A stretch of 64,000 nt of DNA from Pseudomonas pseudonitroreducens (GCF_021603645.1 NZ_BQHJ01000010.1:186001-250000); one strand, 5' to 3'; numbered from the stretch's first letter, positions 51,471 to 60,006 are shown. Numbers and translations: made by a program. Notes: generated by a model from the sequence alone, not told the origin.

Positions 51471-51944
51471 ATGACGACTCCCATCTCTGTCCGCCGCGCG
51501 GGGCCTGCCGACGCAGAGGCTATCCTGCGTATCCTCGGCGAAACCTACGAGGCCACCTGGAAGCCCGCACTGAGCGCCGAGGCCATCGCCTGCTTCGAGG
51601 CCTCTGCGCATACCGCCGCCTACGTGCGCGAGCGCCTGGCGCATTTCCAGGTCGCCTGCATCGATGGCGAGATCGTCGGCCTGCTCGATTGGCGCGACGA
51701 CTTCATCGATGCCCTGCACGTCTCACCCGGCCAGCAGCGCCGTGGCATTGGTGCTGTGTTGCTGGATCACGCGGAACAGAAAATCCGCGCTGCAGGTTTC
51801 TCTCAGGCCCGGTTGGAGACCGATACCTTCAACCATCAGGCGCGCGCCTTCTATGGCAAGCATGGCTATGCGGAAGTCGATTTCTACCCTGACGAGGAGT
51901 GGCACAGCGGCTTTACCACCGTGCTGATGATCAAGCCCCTCTGA
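51471..51944 (+). CDS. GNAT family N-acetyltransferase
   Basis: A 157-residue acetyltransferase. The acetyl-CoA loop is HVSPGQQRRGIGAVLL (Arg90-Arg91-Gly92-Ile93-Gly94), followed by LETDTFNHQARAFYGKHGY, the usual C-terminal substrate side. The substrate is unknown. It sits between the pyocin control genes and the holin, where PAO1 has no such gene as far as I recall. A terminator about 160 bases downstream separates it from the structural genes. It may be cargo, a later insertion, or a modifier of a pyocin or host protein. Confidence 0.85.
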   Translation: MTTPISVRRAGPADAEAILRILGETYEATWKPALSAEAIACFEASAHTAAYVRERLAHFQVACIDGEIVGLLDWRDDFIDALHVSPGQQRRGIGAVLLDHAEQKIRAAGFSQARLETDTFNHQARAFYGKHGYAEVDFYPDEEWHSGFTTVLMIKPL

Positions 51945-51980
51945 AATTTCCGAAGGTTGATTTCTGCGTTTCGGCAGCAC

Positions 51981-52010
51981 ATTACGGTGTGTCATCTGTG
52001 TATTGCAGCG
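51981..52010 (+). promoter_or_regulatory. Candidate P box (PrtN target)
   Basis: ATTACGGTGT, ATCTGTGT and ATTGCAGC follow one another. This resembles degenerate copies of the ATTG-n2/3-GT repeat described for PrtN-bound P boxes. Its place, 250 bases before the holin, is right, but the match is imperfect. Confidence 0.4.
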
Positions 52011-52105
52011 CATTCCCCGAGAAGCCTTGTCCCAGCGGGAATCGGGGGGTAAAAAGTAGTCATTCTTGTAAAGGTGCGTCCCCAGGGAGCACAACGCGAA
52101 ACCTT

Positions 52106-52136
52106 AAAAAAGCCCGGCCATTGAGCCGGGCTTTTT
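52106..52136 (+). terminator. Strong terminator upstream of the holin
   Basis: AAAAAGCCCGGC and GCCGGGCTTTTT pair perfectly (12 base pairs) over a six-base loop. It follows the GNAT gene but also lies downstream of the candidate P box. Confidence 0.88.
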
Positions 52137-52225
52137 CATGCCCGCGTTTTTTGATCCGTCGACTTCGGCGGTTCGCCGGCGGTCAGGCCGGCAGTCATCC
52201 CCGGCCGGCTGATAGCCGCCGGTTT

Positions 52226-52246
52226 CGCCCGTTCGCGGGCGTCTTT
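52226..52246 (+). terminator. Second hairpin just before the holin
   Basis: CGCCCG, a TTCG tetraloop and CGGGCG are followed by TCTTT, ending 16 bases before the holin ATG. It is a weak terminator or a stem near the ribosome binding site. Confidence 0.5.
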
Positions 52247-52261
52247 ATCCAAGGTGAGCCA

Positions 52262-52606
52262 ATGGGCAACGAACCTCAGACCCTGGCCGATGTGCCTTTG
52301 TGGGGGTTGATCCTGCTCGCAGTTGCGGGCGGCATCAGCGGTGAAATGTGGCGCGCCGACAAGGCCGGTCTGGGCGGCTGGCGGTTGCTGCGGCGGCTGG
52401 CGTTGCGTTCCGGCGCTTCGATCGTCTGCGGCATGGCGGTGATGTTCCTGGCCATGGCCTGTGGCGCCTCGCTGACGCTGGCTGCTGCCATCGGCAGCCT
52501 GACGGCGGCGGCCGGTGCAGAGATCGCCGTCGGCCTCTACGAACGCTGGGCGGCCAAGCGCCTGGGCGTCTGCGAACTGCCGCCAAGCGAGCGCGGACAA
52601 GAGTGA
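52262..52606 (+). CDS. Pyocin holin
   Basis: A 114-residue membrane protein with about three hydrophobic segments (about 11-27, 48-72 and 76-92) and a charged C-terminus. This suits phage holins and PAO1 PA0614 at this place. It would permeabilise the inner membrane so that endolysin can release pyocin particles. The endolysin is not in this window and is expected further right. First gene of the structural operon. Confidence 0.82.
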   Translation: MGNEPQTLADVPLWGLILLAVAGGISGEMWRADKAGLGGWRLLRRLALRSGASIVCGMAVMFLAMACGASLTLAAAIGSLTAAAGAEIAVGLYERWAAKRLGVCELPPSERGQE

Positions 52607-52623
52607 TGCTTCAAGGAGACGAC

Positions 52624-53154
52624 ATGTCCGAACAACCTTTGACCCTCGCCCTGCTGCTCGACACGGTGGAGGAGGCGCTATCCACGCGATTGACCGAGAT
52701 CGGCGCCTTTCTGCGTGGCCCACTCAAGCAAGCACCGGCGACACTTCCTGCGCTGGCGCTGGAGTACGCCGGCCTGCTGCCCGGGCGAGACCCCGGCAAT
52801 GGGCAGACGGTGCTGATCTGCCGGCTGCAGGCGCGCATCCTGGTGCCGCGCGACGACGCGCAAGCCGAGGCGCTCGCGCTGCGCAATGTCGCCGCGCTGG
52901 CGGTGCTGTTGCGCGCCCAGAACTGGGGGTTGGAGCTGGAGCCAGTGAGCTTCATCCAGGCCCAGCCGGAACTTGACAATCCCCAGCTCGCGGCCTGCCG
53001 CGTGTGGCTGGTGGAGTGGCAACAGCCGGTGCTGCTGGGTGAAACCGAGTGGCCGTGGGAAGACCAGCCACCGGGAAGCCTGGTGCTGGGCTTCGACCCC
53101 GAGACCGGCCCCGGCCACGAGGACGACTACTTCGATCCGGGAGCCCTGCAATGA
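52624..53154 (+). CDS. R-pyocin collar/tail-terminator-like protein (PA0615-like)
   Basis: A 176-residue acidic protein with no signal peptide. It overlaps the spike gene by four bases (ATGA). Position equals PA0615, which structural work on the R2 pyocin assigns, as I recall, to the collar that caps the tail. The sequence itself (RLQARILVPRDDAQAEALALRN, WGLELEPVSFIQAQ) gives no motif of its own, so the assignment rests on synteny. Confidence 0.65.
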   Translation: MSEQPLTLALLLDTVEEALSTRLTEIGAFLRGPLKQAPATLPALALEYAGLLPGRDPGNGQTVLICRLQARILVPRDDAQAEALALRNVAALAVLLRAQNWGLELEPVSFIQAQPELDNPQLAACRVWLVEWQQPVLLGETEWPWEDQPPGSLVLGFDPETGPGHEDDYFDPGALQ

Positions 53155-53714
53155 ACCAGGACTACGTCAGCGCCGAGCATGACCGCATGCTCGCCGCGCT
53201 GGTCATGCCTTGCGAGGTGGTGGCGGTGGACCTGGCGGCAGCACGGGTGCGGGTGCGTTCCGGCGAGTGGACCAGCGCCTGGGTGCGCTGGCACGCGCAG
53301 GCTGCCGGCGTCGCCCGGCATTGGCGTGCGCCGAGTCTGGGCGAGCAGGGCGTGTTGCTCAGCCCTTCCGGCACGGCCGCCATGGGCACCTTCATACCGG
53401 GGCTGTTCGGCGCGGCATCGGCGCCGCCGAACAACCGTGGCGAGGTGGAGAGCTGGCATTTTCCCGACGGCGCGGTGCTGAGCTACGACTGGCAGGCGCA
53501 TCGCTATGACCTGCAACTGCCTGCCGGTAGTGCAACGGTGAAGGTCGGTGGCACCCAGGTGGTGATCGACCCTGGCGCGGTGACTGTCAGCGCCGCCAGT
53601 ATCCAGCTGAGCGGCCCGGTGAGCATCAAGGGTGCGCTGACGGTGAACGGCAATATCAGCAGTACCGGCTCGATCATGGATACCGCCGGCAACAGCAACC
53701 ACCACACCCACTGA
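53151..53714 (+). CDS. Baseplate spike protein (gpV-like)
   Basis: A 187-residue spike. An N-terminal OB-fold (about 10-95; WVRWHAQAAGVARHWRAPSLGEQGVLLSPSG) is followed by a repetitive beta-helical needle (GPVSIKGALTVNGNISSTGSIMDTAG) and a histidine tip NHHTH, which in P2 gpV and related spikes holds an iron ion. The tip pierces the target outer membrane. Matches PA0616. Confidence 0.93.
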   Translation: MNQDYVSAEHDRMLAALVMPCEVVAVDLAAARVRVRSGEWTSAWVRWHAQAAGVARHWRAPSLGEQGVLLSPSGTAAMGTFIPGLFGAASAPPNNRGEVESWHFPDGAVLSYDWQAHRYDLQLPAGSATVKVGGTQVVIDPGAVTVSAASIQLSGPVSIKGALTVNGNISSTGSIMDTAGNSNHHTH

Positions 53715-53734
53715 CGACTGTCGATTATCAACCC

Positions 53735-53757
53735 GGGCCCGCCACGTGCGGGCCTTT
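53735..53757 (+). terminator. Intra-operon terminator after the spike gene
   Basis: GGCCCGC and GCGGGCC pair over a five-base loop and are followed by TTTGCATTT. It lies 21 bases after the spike stop and 67 before gene W. Confidence 0.7.
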
Positions 53758-53823
53758 GCATTTCTGGAGACCTGCCATGGGCAAAGAATCCTGTGCGCAC
53801 CCCGAGTGGCGGAGGGCGCGGCC

Positions 53824-54150
53824 ATGATCGGCATGGATCGGCGCAACGCTCAGCCGCTCAGTGGGCTGGCACACCTGAAACAATCCATCGAGGACATCCT
53901 CGGCACGCCACTGGGCAGCCGGCGCATGCGTCCGGAGTACGGTAGTCGCCTTCGGCGCATGGTCGACCTGCCGGTGACCGAAGGCTGGAAGGGCGCGGTA
54001 CAGGCCGAAGTGGCCCGCGCTATCGGCCGCTGGGAGCCACGTCTGCGACTGAGTTCCGTGCAGGTCGTGGCAGTGGTCGCCGGCAGCGTTTCGCTGCGCC
54101 TGCGCGGCGTCTACCTGGGCGATGAAATCGGACTGGAGGTGGCGGCATGA
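53824..54150 (+). CDS. Baseplate protein gpW (gp25-like, sheath initiator)
   Basis: A 108-residue protein of the gp25/gpW lysozyme-like fold. Signature residues are in IEDILGTPLGSRRMRPEYGSRL (EPR-like core) and RIGRWEPRLRL. In contractile tails it nucleates the sheath at the baseplate. It overlaps gpJ by four bases. Matches PA0617. Confidence 0.92.
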   Translation: MIGMDRRNAQPLSGLAHLKQSIEDILGTPLGSRRMRPEYGSRLRRMVDLPVTEGWKGAVQAEVARAIGRWEPRLRLSSVQVVAVVAGSVSLRLRGVYLGDEIGLEVAA

Positions 54151-55037
54151 GCCTGATCGACCTGTCTCAACTGCCCGCCCCCGAGGTGGTGGAGAGCCTC
54201 GACTACGAAACGCTCTACGAGGAGCTGCTGGCGGACTTTCGCAGTGCCATGGGCGAAGGCTGGAATGCCGCGGTGGAATCCGATCCGGTGGTCAAGCTGC
54301 TCGAGCTGGCGGCTTACCGCGAGTTGCTGCTGCGCGCGCGGATCAACGACGCAGCCCGGGCGGTGCTGCTCGGCTATGCGACCCAGGGCGACCTCGACCA
54401 ACTGGCCGCCGGCTACAACGTCAAGCGCCTGGTGATTCAGCAGGCGGACGCCACCACCTCGCCGCCGACGCCGGCCGTGCTGGAGGGCGACGACTCGCTG
54501 CGCAACCGCACCCAGCTGGCCTTCGACCAGTTGTCGGTGGCCGGCCCGCGCAATGCCTACGTGGCCTTTGCGCTCGGCGCCGATGGACGTATTGCCGATG
54601 TCTCGGCGATCAGTCCGCAGCCGTGCCAAGCGCTGGTCAGCGTGCTGTCGTCCGAGGGCAATGGTGCTGCCTCGGAAGAGCTGCTTCAGGCGGTGCGCAC
54701 TGCGCTGAACGATGAGGATGTGCGCCCGGTAGGCGACCGTCTCACGGTGCAGTCCGCCGCCATCGTGCCTTACCAGGTCGATGCCGTGCTCTACATCTAC
54801 CCAGGGCCGGAGGCCGAGCTGATCCAGCAGGCTGCCGAAGCGTCGCTGCAGAGCTACATCGCCACCCAGCGCCGCATCGGCCGGGATATCCGCCGCAGCG
54901 CGCTGTTTGCCGCCCTGCATGTGGAGGGTGTGCAGCGCGTCGAACTGGCCAAGCCGGCGGCCGATGTGGTGCTCGATTCCACCCAGGCGGCGTATTGCAG
55001 CGGCTACCTGATCCGCGTCGGTGGCTCCGATGAGTAG
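54147..55037 (+). CDS. Baseplate wedge protein gpJ
   Basis: A 296-residue baseplate_J family protein (LPAPEVVESLDYETLYEELLADF at the start, KLLELAAYRELLLRARINDAARAVLLGYATQGDLDQLAA next). It forms the wedge or triplex with gpI. It overlaps the gpI start by eight bases. Matches PA0618. Confidence 0.94.
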   Translation: MSLIDLSQLPAPEVVESLDYETLYEELLADFRSAMGEGWNAAVESDPVVKLLELAAYRELLLRARINDAARAVLLGYATQGDLDQLAAGYNVKRLVIQQADATTSPPTPAVLEGDDSLRNRTQLAFDQLSVAGPRNAYVAFALGADGRIADVSAISPQPCQALVSVLSSEGNGAASEELLQAVRTALNDEDVRPVGDRLTVQSAAIVPYQVDAVLYIYPGPEAELIQQAAEASLQSYIATQRRIGRDIRRSALFAALHVEGVQRVELAKPAADVVLDSTQAAYCSGYLIRVGGSDE

Positions 55038-55644
55038 CCGCCTGCTGCCGATCAATTCGACACCGCTGGAGCGCGTCCTGGCTGATGTGCAGGTCGCCGA
55101 CCTGCCGGTGCCGCTGCGCGAACTGATGGACCCGCAACGCTGCCCTGTCGGGCTGTTGCCTTACCTGGCCTGGGCCTGGTCGGTGGACCGCTGGGACCCG
55201 GCCTGGAGCGAGGCGGTGAAGCGCAAGGCGGTGGCCGCGGCCTTCCGCATCCACCAGCACAAGGGAACCATCGCCGCGCTGCGGCGGGTGATCGAACCGC
55301 TGGGCTACCTGATCGAGATCATCGAGTGGTGGCAGGGCACGCCCATGGGCGAGCCGGGCACCTTTCGCCTGCGCATTGGCGTACTCGACAGCGGCATCAG
55401 CGAAGAAATGTACCAGGAGGTGGAGCGTCTGATCGAAGACGCCAAACCGCTCACGCGGCACCTCATCGGGCTGGATATCAGCCTGGAATCCCAGGGGCGG
55501 ATCACCGTCGGCTCCGGGCAATACGACGGCGACATCGTCACCGTCTACCCCTACCTCCCGGATGTGATCGAAGCACTCGGCAGCTACGGCTTGCCGGGAC
55601 GGGAGCACACCATCGATAGCTTGAGCGTCTACCCATGGCCGTAA
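55030..55644 (+). CDS. Baseplate protein gpI
   Basis: A 204-residue tail protein I family member: STPLERVLADVQ, LLPYLAWAWSVDRWDPAWSE, and KGTIAALRRVIEPLGY are the hallmarks. It joins gpJ in the wedge and carries the tail fibre. It starts at ATG 55030 inside the end of gpJ and overlaps the fibre start by ten bases. Matches PA0619. Confidence 0.93.
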   Translation: MSSRLLPINSTPLERVLADVQVADLPVPLRELMDPQRCPVGLLPYLAWAWSVDRWDPAWSEAVKRKAVAAAFRIHQHKGTIAALRRVIEPLGYLIEIIEWWQGTPMGEPGTFRLRIGVLDSGISEEMYQEVERLIEDAKPLTRHLIGLDISLESQGRITVGSGQYDGDIVTVYPYLPDVIEALGSYGLPGREHTIDSLSVYPWP

Positions 55645-57824
55645 CCTACTACGCACTTCTCACCACGATCGGTGCCGGCAAGCTGGCGAATGCCACCGCG
55701 CTGGGCACTACCCTGAAAATCACCCAGCTCGCCCTGGGCGACGGCGGCGGCAACGTGCCGACCCCCGACGCCAGCCGCACGCAGCTGGTCAACGAAGTCC
55801 GCCGCGCGCCGCTGAACCGCCTGAGCGTCGACCCGGCGAACAGCTCGCAGATCATCGCCGAACAGGTCATCCCCGAAGATGTGGGCGGCTGGTGGATCCG
55901 CGAGATGGGCCTGTACGACGAAGCCGGCGCGCTGATCGCCTACGCCAACTGCGCGCCCTCCTATAAACCGCAACTGGCCGAAGGCAGCGGCCGCACCCAG
56001 ACCGTGCGCATCGTGCTGATCGTCAGCAATGCGGCGTCGGTGGAGCTGAAGATCGATCCGAGCGTGGTGCTGGCGACTCGGGAGTATGTGGATAACTCCA
56101 TCGTCACGGCGCTGAATCGGCTGGATTACAAGCAGTCGGTGCGTGTGGCGACTACCGCGAGCATCACGTTGAGTGGGTTGCAGACGGTGGATGGCGTAGT
56201 CCTGAAACCCGATTACCGTGTTCTGGTGAAGAACCAGAACAACGCAAGCCAGAACGGCATCTACATTGCTGCGACCGGCGGCTGGGCGCGCAGCGCCGAC
56301 GCCGACGAAAACGCCGATGTGACGCCAAGCCTGACAGTACCTGTCGAGAGTGGTACCCAGAATGCAGACACTGTCTGGCAGTTGATTACTGATGCACCTA
56401 TCGTTGTCGGCACCACTGCCCTGACTTTCCGCGACATTACCGATGGATTGGCGCGACTGCTCTCGCCCACCTTTACTGGTAGTCCAACTGCCCCAACGCC
56501 GGCTGCGACGTCCAGCGACACTAGTATTGCAACAACTGCGTTTGTCTCGAATCAGCTAGCGTTGGCTGGCTGGCGGATGAACACCGCTGGACCAACCATG
56601 ACGGATGCAAACGACACTACGGTCCTGGCCGGATTTTACAATGTGCCGGCGAACACAAACGGACTTCCGTTAACACTTCCGGGCGCGGTACTTCACAAGG
56701 TCTATGGCACGGCTGGATTCCAGATGTACTCGCCGTATAACGCCGACAGACTCTTCTACCGGCGTCGCATCAATAGTTGGCAGGGGTGGCAGGAGCTCTC
56801 GACTACTTCATCGGTTTCGGCAGCGCTAGCGAGCGTTGGCTTCGGTCTTTCCACCAACCAGCCAAGCTGGCCGAATACCTCGCTAAATGATTGTACTGGC
56901 GTAACCACTGGCGTTTGGAGAACCATTGCGACCACGATTGACTACCCTGGTCCCGTGTCCACTCATAACATTGTGGAGTTCTATCTCCGTGATGCAATTT
57001 CTGCTGGTCAGTTCAATGGTCTACAAGTCGTTCATAACATCCAGAATAACCGACGTTACATGCGGACGGCGCTCGGAGCTGGGACAATTTCCGCACCTAA
57101 CTGGGGAGGATGGAAGGAAGTCGCAACAACGGAGAGTCCTGTATTCACCGGCGCTCCTTCAGCTCCCACTCCAGCGCAATTTGACAGCGATGCTAGCCTC
57201 GCCACTACTGAGTTCGTGCAGAGGGCGTTGGGTAATTTGGCGGGCTTAGTCGGTTACACCTCGACGTCGGCCCTTTCCGCTGCTGATGCCGGAAAGATCA
57301 TCGTCACCAGCTCAACGTTGCCAATTACTTTGACTTTGCCCGCCTTGTCGTCTGTGCCTGTTGGCGCAGTGCTCACTTTCTTGAACACGACGCAACCGCT
57401 CTTGACTGTCGTGTCCGGGGCTGGTGATGCATTGCACGGAGGCTCGGGAAATATTACCAGCTGCACGCTGGGATATGGCGACAACGTGTCCATAGTTCGG
57501 GGTTCTGTTGGGTGGACTCTCTTCGGAGGAAGTGCCCAATTGAAGTATTCCGGCAGTATGGCAGCGCAACTCATTGCTAACGGATATCAGAAGCTCCCCA
57601 GCGGCTTAATCATTCAATGGGGTTCAACAACGGTAACCCAGGCTAATACTTGGACGGTGGTCAACCTTCCCGTCCCCTTCACCATGAGTAGCGCGTTCCA
57701 AGTTATCTGCTCGCCAGCTTCAACTGGCCAAACTGGTGGTGGAGCGGGAGTTAGCAAATCTCAGATACAAGTGGCATGCAGCTCTGCCGGAGGGACAGTC
57801 TACTGGCTCGCGATGGGTGTCTGA
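55635..57824 (+). CDS. R-pyocin tail fibre with two knob domains
   Basis: A 729-residue receptor-binding fibre. Residues about 1-150 are the baseplate-attaching DUF3751-type domain (MAVTYYALLTTIGAGKLANATALG; WWIREMGLYDEAG). A linker domain spans about 165-275. Two related repeats (SPTFTGSPTAPTPA near 277 and SPVFTGAPSAPTPA near 500) precede helical TTAFV/TTEFV turns. Pyocin-knob folds lie at about 325-390 and 400-495, and a gp53-like C-terminal domain at about 640-729 (GLIIQWGSTTV). Codon use becomes AT-richer from about codon 285 to the end, suggesting recombination of the tip. No assembly chaperone follows. Confidence 0.88.
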   Translation: MAVTYYALLTTIGAGKLANATALGTTLKITQLALGDGGGNVPTPDASRTQLVNEVRRAPLNRLSVDPANSSQIIAEQVIPEDVGGWWIREMGLYDEAGALIAYANCAPSYKPQLAEGSGRTQTVRIVLIVSNAASVELKIDPSVVLATREYVDNSIVTALNRLDYKQSVRVATTASITLSGLQTVDGVVLKPDYRVLVKNQNNASQNGIYIAATGGWARSADADENADVTPSLTVPVESGTQNADTVWQLITDAPIVVGTTALTFRDITDGLARLLSPTFTGSPTAPTPAATSSDTSIATTAFVSNQLALAGWRMNTAGPTMTDANDTTVLAGFYNVPANTNGLPLTLPGAVLHKVYGTAGFQMYSPYNADRLFYRRRINSWQGWQELSTTSSVSAALASVGFGLSTNQPSWPNTSLNDCTGVTTGVWRTIATTIDYPGPVSTHNIVEFYLRDAISAGQFNGLQVVHNIQNNRRYMRTALGAGTISAPNWGGWKEVATTESPVFTGAPSAPTPAQFDSDASLATTEFVQRALGNLAGLVGYTSTSALSAADAGKIIVTSSTLPITLTLPALSSVPVGAVLTFLNTTQPLLTVVSGAGDALHGGSGNITSCTLGYGDNVSIVRGSVGWTLFGGSAQLKYSGSMAAQLIANGYQKLPSGLIIQWGSTTVTQANTWTVVNLPVPFTMSSAFQVICSPASTGQTGGGAGVSKSQIQVACSSAGGTVYWLAMGV

Positions 57825-57934
57825 AGAAAGACTCACCGGGCTTTGGCTCCCTGCCTAGAGCACACATTGCAAACTCCCACGATCTTCCATCACCTCGACT
57901 TTTGTCCGCCGTTCCTATTGGACGGGCAAACAAC

Positions 57935-57958
57935 CAACCGCCTCCCGGCGGTTTTTTT
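57935..57958 (+). terminator. Intra-operon terminator between fibre and sheath
   Basis: AACCGCC and GGCGGTT pair over a four-base TCCC loop and continue into a run of T. It ends 19 bases before the sheath ATG. Confidence 0.82.
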
Positions 57959-57976
57959 ATGTCTGGAGAAAACCCT

Positions 57977-59137
57977 ATGAGCTTCTTTCACGGCGTCACC
58001 GTGACCAATGTCGACATCGGTGCGCGCACCATTGCGCTGCCGTCGTCCTCGATCATCGGCCTGGTGGATACCTTCACCCCCGACAGCAAGCTGACCGCCC
58101 AGGCGGACATGCCCGTGCTGCTCACCAACCTGCGTGAAGCGGCCGCCGCCTTCGGCACCGCGTCGGCGATCTACAAGTCCTGCACCGCGATCTTCACCCA
58201 GTCCGCCGCGGTGGTCGTGGCGGTGGGTGTGGCGAAAGTCGAGGATGCGGCACAGCTGACTTCCGCCATCATCGGCAGCGTCACCGAAGCCGGCCAGCGT
58301 ACCGGTCTGCAGGCGCTGCTCGACGGCAAGTCGCGCTTCAATGCCCAGCCGCGCCTGCTGATCGCGCCGAAGCACTCCGCCACCCAGGCGGTGGCAACCG
58401 CCATGGGCGCGCTGGCCGAGAAGCTGCGCGCCATCGCCATCGTCGATGGCCCGAACACCACCGATGAGGCAGCGCTCGCCTACGCCGAAGAGTTCGGCAG
58501 CAAGCGTATCTTCCTGGTCGATCCGGGCGTGCAGTACTGGGATACCGCCAGCAGCGCCACCGTCGATGCGCCGGCCTCGGCCAACGCCGCCGCGCTGTTC
58601 GCCTGGACCGACAGCCAGTACGGCTTCTGGTCCTCGCCGTCGAACAAGGAACTGCTCGGCATCACCGGCACCGGGCGCCCCATCGAGTTCCTCGACGGCG
58701 ACGAGACCTGCCGCGCCAACCTGCTCAACAACGCCAACATCACCACCATCATCCGCGACGACGGCTACCGCCTGTGGGGCAACCGCACCCTCTCCAGCGA
58801 TGCCAAGTGGGCCTTCGTGACCCGCGTGCGGACCATGGACATGGTGATGGACGCGATCCTTGCTGGGCACAAGTGGGCGGTCGACCGCGGCATCACCAAG
58901 ACCTACGTGAAGGACGTCACCGAGGGCCTGCAGGCCTTCATGCGCGACCTGAAGAACCAGGGTGCGGTGATCGACTTCGAGGTCTACGCCGACCCGGAAC
59001 TCAACACCGCCAGCCAACTGGCCCAGGGCAAGGTGTACTGGAACATCCGCTTCACCGACGTACCGCCTGCCGAGAACCCCAACTTCCGCGTCGAGGTGAC
59101 CGATCAGTGGCTCACCGAAGTCCTGGACGCAGCTTAA
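57977..59137 (+). CDS. Contractile tail sheath protein
   Basis: A 386-residue sheath monomer, the same length as PAO1 PA0622. It starts MSFFHGVTVTNVDIGAR, shows SSIIGLVDTFTP and IDGPNTTDEAALAYAEEFGSKR-type core segments, and ends with the VYADPELNTASQLAQGKVYWNIRFTDVPPAENP C-terminal arm. The sheath contracts to drive the tube into the target. GGAGAA precedes the ATG. Confidence 0.96.
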   Translation: MSFFHGVTVTNVDIGARTIALPSSSIIGLVDTFTPDSKLTAQADMPVLLTNLREAAAAFGTASAIYKSCTAIFTQSAAVVVAVGVAKVEDAAQLTSAIIGSVTEAGQRTGLQALLDGKSRFNAQPRLLIAPKHSATQAVATAMGALAEKLRAIAIVDGPNTTDEAALAYAEEFGSKRIFLVDPGVQYWDTASSATVDAPASANAAALFAWTDSQYGFWSSPSNKELLGITGTGRPIEFLDGDETCRANLLNNANITTIIRDDGYRLWGNRTLSSDAKWAFVTRVRTMDMVMDAILAGHKWAVDRGITKTYVKDVTEGLQAFMRDLKNQGAVIDFEVYADPELNTASQLAQGKVYWNIRFTDVPPAENPNFRVEVTDQWLTEVLDAA

Positions 59138-59149
59138 GGAGAACCCCAG

Positions 59150-59653
59150 ATGATTCCGCAGATCCTCACCAACACCAACCTCTTCGTCGACGGCGTCAGC
59201 TTTGCCGGTGACGTGCCCTCCCTGACCCTGCCGACCCTCAAGGTGAAGACCCAGGAGTACCGTGCCGGCGGCATGGACGCTCCGGTCCTGCTCGACGTCG
59301 GCCTGGAGGCCATGGAAGCCAAATTCACCACCAACGGTGCACGCCGCGAGGCCATGAAGTTCTTCGGCCTGAGCGACCAGGGCGCCTTCAACGGCACCTT
59401 CCGTGGCTCCTTCAAGACTCAGAAGGGCGGCAGCGTGCCGGTGGTCGCCACCGTTCGCGGCCTGCTCAAGGAAATCAACCCGGGCGACTGGAAGGCCGGC
59501 GACCTGGCCGCCTGCACCTACAGCGTGGCGGTCTCCTACTACAAGCTGGAGGTCGAAGGCCGCGAGATGTTCGAGATCGACCCGGCCAACTCGGTGCGCA
59601 AGATCGACGGTGTCGACCAGCTCGCTGCCATGCGTAACGACCTGGGCGTCTGA
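59150..59653 (+). CDS. Tail tube protein (gpFII-like)
   Basis: A 167-residue tube monomer: MIPQILTNTNLFVDGVSFAGDV, TLKVKTQEYRAGGMDAPVLLD and GRRE-type beta segments are typical of P2 FII. Tube rings stack inside the sheath, with length set by the tape measure. Matches PA0623. Confidence 0.95.
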   Translation: MIPQILTNTNLFVDGVSFAGDVPSLTLPTLKVKTQEYRAGGMDAPVLLDVGLEAMEAKFTTNGARREAMKFFGLSDQGAFNGTFRGSFKTQKGGSVPVVATVRGLLKEINPGDWKAGDLAACTYSVAVSYYKLEVEGREMFEIDPANSVRKIDGVDQLAAMRNDLGV

Positions 59654-59664
59654 GGAGAGCCGTG

Positions 59665-60006
59665 ATGCAAGACTCCGTCAAACAGCCCGCGTGGTTGAGC
59701 CTGTCCGAGGACGCGGCGTTGGTGCAACTGTCGCGCCCGACCTCCTGCAACGGCATCGATGTCGACACCCTGACCCTGCGTGCGCCGACCGTGCGCGACA
59801 TCCGTCTGGCCAGCAAGGTGGCCAGTGATGATGAGGAGCGCGAACTGCAACTGTTTGCCTCGCTGCTGCAGGTCAGCCGCCAGGACCTGGAGGGGCTGAA
59901 ACTCAGTGACTACCAGCGGCTGCAGCACGCCTACTTTCGCCTGGTGCGAGACGACGGCGATGAGCTTCGCGTTGATGCGCCAGTTGGCGCGGCGACTGGC
60001 GACTGA
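59665..60006 (+). CDS. Tail assembly chaperone gpE-like
   Basis: A 113-residue protein between tube and tape-measure genes, the standard slot for the gpE chaperone that coats the tape measure. Core: LTLRAPTVRDIRLASKVASDDEERELQLFASLLQVSRQDLEGLKLSDYQRLQHAYF. The start is ATG 59665 (GAGGAG upstream; GTG 59662 also possible). A second ORF overlaps its end in another frame, as for phage E/E-prime pairs. Confidence 0.88.
   Translation: MQDSVKQPAWLSLSEDAALVQLSRPTSCNGIDVDTLTLRAPTVRDIRLASKVASDDEERELQLFASLLQVSRQDLEGLKLSDYQRLQHAYFRLVRDDGDELRVDAPVGAATGD

Larger units (their letters stand above)
51945..52261 (+). other. Leader region of the pyocin structural operon
   Basis: A 317-base gene-free interval. 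It contains a possible PrtN box (51981-52010), a TTGTCC/TAAAAA pair that could act as a weak sigma70 promoter (about 52026-52054), and two terminator-like hairpins, all before the holin gene. Confidence 0.6.

Noticed and set aside
57825-57934. Decayed remnant of a fibre chaperone gene
   Set aside because: No recognisable chaperone-like residues in any frame; too short to support a pseudogene call.
59900-60006. -1 programmed frameshift site at the end of gpE
   Set aside because: No X-XXY-YYZ heptamer was seen and the downstream ORF is in the other frame.
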